Origin: Desulfobacteraceae bacterium
Lineage (GTDB): Bacteria > Desulfobacterota > Desulfobacteria > Desulfobacterales > UBA11574
Direction of reading: 5' to 3'
Length of the DNA stretch: 13,867 nt
Assembly (NCBI GenBank): GCA_002868985.1
Contig: PKTV01000566.1
Coordinates: forward strand, 1 to 13,867
Made by a program: the position numbers and the translations under genes. The notes under the pieces were generated by a model. That model was not told the DNA's origin and did no database searches. It saw only the letters and a program-made list of their open reading frames with translations. The stretch's first letter is position 1; each line of letters starts with the position of its first letter. Positions 12,200 through 13,867 of this stretch are shown one piece after another.

Positions 12200-13774
12200 A
12201 TGCTGATTACAGAGATACTGGCCCGAAATGCTCGTATGTATGGGTCTGAAACAGCGCTTATCGAAAGAGAACCGGAAAAAAACCGGCGTCAGGAAATCAC
12301 TTGGAAAACATTCGACGACCAGGCCAATCAAATGGCCCAGGGTCTTATCGCCCGGGGAATTAAAAAAGGGGACCGGGTCGTCCATTTGATGACCAATTGT
12401 ATCGAGTGGTTACCCATCTATTTCGGAATCCTTCGGACCGGCGCCTGGGCCGTTCCTCTCAATTTTCGTTTCGTGGCAAAGACCATCCGACATTGTGCTC
12501 AAATCGCCGAAGCCAAGGCCTTCATCTTTGGTGAAGAATTTATTGAGCGCATTAACGCAGTTAAAGAAGATCTGGACGGTTTCGTAGAGACGTATATCTT
12601 TGTCGGCCCGAAGGAACTAACCCCCTCTTATGCACGACCCTATCAGGACGTGCTTGAAGCCGCCCCCTCCATCGATCCTAAAGTTGAAATTAAGGTCACA
12701 GATGAAGCAGCGCTGTATTTTACCTCCGGCACCACAGGTACGCCCAAGGCAACCCTTTTGACCCATAGAAATCTTGAATTTTCCTGTTTCTTGGAAAATC
12801 TGCATCATAACCAGACCCATGAAGATAACTTCCTATGTATCCCGCCATTGTATCACACCGGCGCAAAAATGCACTGGTTCGGAAATTTCATCGTCGGGGC
12901 CCGGAGTGTGATTCTCAAGGGAATCAAACCCAAATGGATCATGGACGCCATTTCCGAGGAAAAAGTGACGGTGGTGTGGCTGCTGGTTCCCTGGGCGCTT
13001 GATATCCTCTTTGCGATCCAGAGCGGAGAAATAAAGCTCAAAGACTACACTCTGGATCAGTGGCGACTGATGCATATCGGAGCCCAGCCCGTACCTCCCA
13101 CTCTAATTAAGGAATGGAAAAGAGTCTTTCCCCATCATCAGTACGATACCACCTATGGTCTGACCGAAAGCACCGGGCCGGGATGCGTCCATCTTGGAAT
13201 GGAAAACATGCACAAGGTTGGCGCCATAGGGCTGCCCGGCTTTGACTGGGAAATCAAGATTGTAGACGACCGGTTGAATCCTGTTGCCAAAGGACAGCCC
13301 GGTGAGTTGATCGTCAAAGGACCCGGTGTCATGATAGAATATTATAAAAACCCTGAAGCCACACGAGAAACACTGGTCGATGGATGGCTGTTAACAGGAG
13401 ATGTCGCCCGGCAGGATGAAGATGGATTTATCTGGCTGGTGGACCGGAAAAAAGACGTTGTCATCACCGGCGGGGAAAACATATATCCCGTTGAAATAGA
13501 GGATTTTTTACAGGCACATCCTAAAATTCACGATGTTGCGGTGATTGGCCTTCCCAGCCTACGGTTGGGGGAAATCGCCACCGCCGTCATCCAGGCAAAG
13601 GCCGGTGAGGAACTCACCCAAGAAGAAATCGATGTGTTTTGTCAGACGCTTCCCAGATACAAAAGACCCCGAAGGATCATTTTCGGCGATGTTCCGCGCA
13701 ACCCCACCGGAAAGATAGAAAAGCCGAAGCTGCGAAAAAAGTATGCAGGGATATCCGAAAGTTTTAAAGTATAA
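12200..13774 (+). CDS. AMP-forming acyl-CoA synthetase (ANL superfamily, FadD-like)
   Basis: 524-residue cytoplasmic ligase that activates a carboxylic acid to an acyl-adenylate with ATP and transfers it to CoA. Core ANL motifs are complete: the P-loop FTSGTTGTPKA at 174-184, YGLTEST (A5), LLTGDVARQDEDGF and LVDRKKDVVITGGENIYPVEIE (A7/A8 hinge), and the C-terminal PRNPTGKIEK with catalytic K about 505. Length fits medium/long-chain or aryl/alkanoate ligases. The ATG at 12200 is chosen because a GAAAGGA site lies six bases before it; the in-frame TTG at 12185 would lie upstream of that site. The substrate cannot be told from motifs. In sulfate reducers such enzymes feed beta-oxidation or aromatic-acid degradation. 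It is transcribed divergently from the EAL/HDOD gene. No terminator or further gene is visible in the 93 bases after the stop. Confidence 0.93.
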   Translation: MLITEILARNARMYGSETALIEREPEKNRRQEITWKTFDDQANQMAQGLIARGIKKGDRVVHLMTNCIEWLPIYFGILRTGAWAVPLNFRFVAKTIRHCAQIAEAKAFIFGEEFIERINAVKEDLDGFVETYIFVGPKELTPSYARPYQDVLEAAPSIDPKVEIKVTDEAALYFTSGTTGTPKATLLTHRNLEFSCFLENLHHNQTHEDNFLCIPPLYHTGAKMHWFGNFIVGARSVILKGIKPKWIMDAISEEKVTVVWLLVPWALDILFAIQSGEIKLKDYTLDQWRLMHIGAQPVPPTLIKEWKRVFPHHQYDTTYGLTESTGPGCVHLGMENMHKVGAIGLPGFDWEIKIVDDRLNPVAKGQPGELIVKGPGVMIEYYKNPEATRETLVDGWLLTGDVARQDEDGFIWLVDRKKDVVITGGENIYPVEIEDFLQAHPKIHDVAVIGLPSLRLGEIATAVIQAKAGEELTQEEIDVFCQTLPRYKRPRRIIFGDVPRNPTGKIEKPKLRKKYAGISESFKV

Positions 13775-13867
13775 ATCACTAAGGAGTACAAATCCTGCTC
13801 GACATTTTTTACTGATATGCTAACTTTGATATAAAAACAGAAAAAGTTACAAGTGCCTAAAGTGAAC

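Overview
The window looks like a stretch of chromosome from a sulfate-reducing Desulfobacterota bacterium, most likely one of the Desulfobacterales. This is inferred from the gene mix: a Ni-type anaerobic CO dehydrogenase, an acyl-CoA ligase, an NtrC-class two-component pair, several GG-N10-GC (sigma-54) promoters, an EAL/HDOD protein and LolA. No marker gene fixes the taxonomy. All genes except the last lie on the minus strand.

Layout by increasing coordinate. 126-824 is a LolA-like lipoprotein chaperone. 994-4127 is a response regulator and its membrane histidine kinase, with coding sequences that overlap by four bases. Upstream of the kinase lie a sigma-54 promoter match and two nearly identical 17-bp palindromes 41 bp apart. 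These look like enhancer sites for the regulator itself, so the pair is probably autoregulated. 4411-4530 is a large imperfect inverted repeat. 4551-5435 holds two 95% identical copies of a 193/194-bp element with 10-bp terminal inverted repeats (MITE-like, highly structured), which bracket a small unrecognised gene (4765-5187). The right end of the second copy forms the stop codon of the next gene, a 951-residue protein with a degenerate Mrr/PD-(D/E)XK-like N-terminus, a STAND/AAA-type P-loop ATPase core and a long helical C-terminus. Its architecture resembles anti-phage NTPases.

8381-10441 is a CO dehydrogenase catalytic subunit (CooS). All six C-cluster ligands are present, but it carries a twin-arginine leader and has no cooC, cooF, cooA or acs neighbour. 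Its upstream region contains a promoter-like sequence, a perfect TGTCA-N5-TGACA palindrome and a probable relic of the MITE-like element. 10697-11911 is an EAL+HDOD signalling protein behind a very good sigma-54 promoter. 12200-13774, on the plus strand, is an AMP-forming acyl-CoA synthetase. Between these two divergent genes there may be a decayed N-terminal fragment of a phosphomannomutase.

How it works together (inference): sigma-54 control links the kinase/regulator operon and the EAL/HDOD gene. The structured repeat seems to have reshaped the region by inserting at gene ends, supplying a stop codon and possibly outward-facing -35 boxes. The best candidates for something undescribed are the REase-like/STAND ATPase with its MITE-bracketed partner gene, and the Tat-leader CO dehydrogenase.
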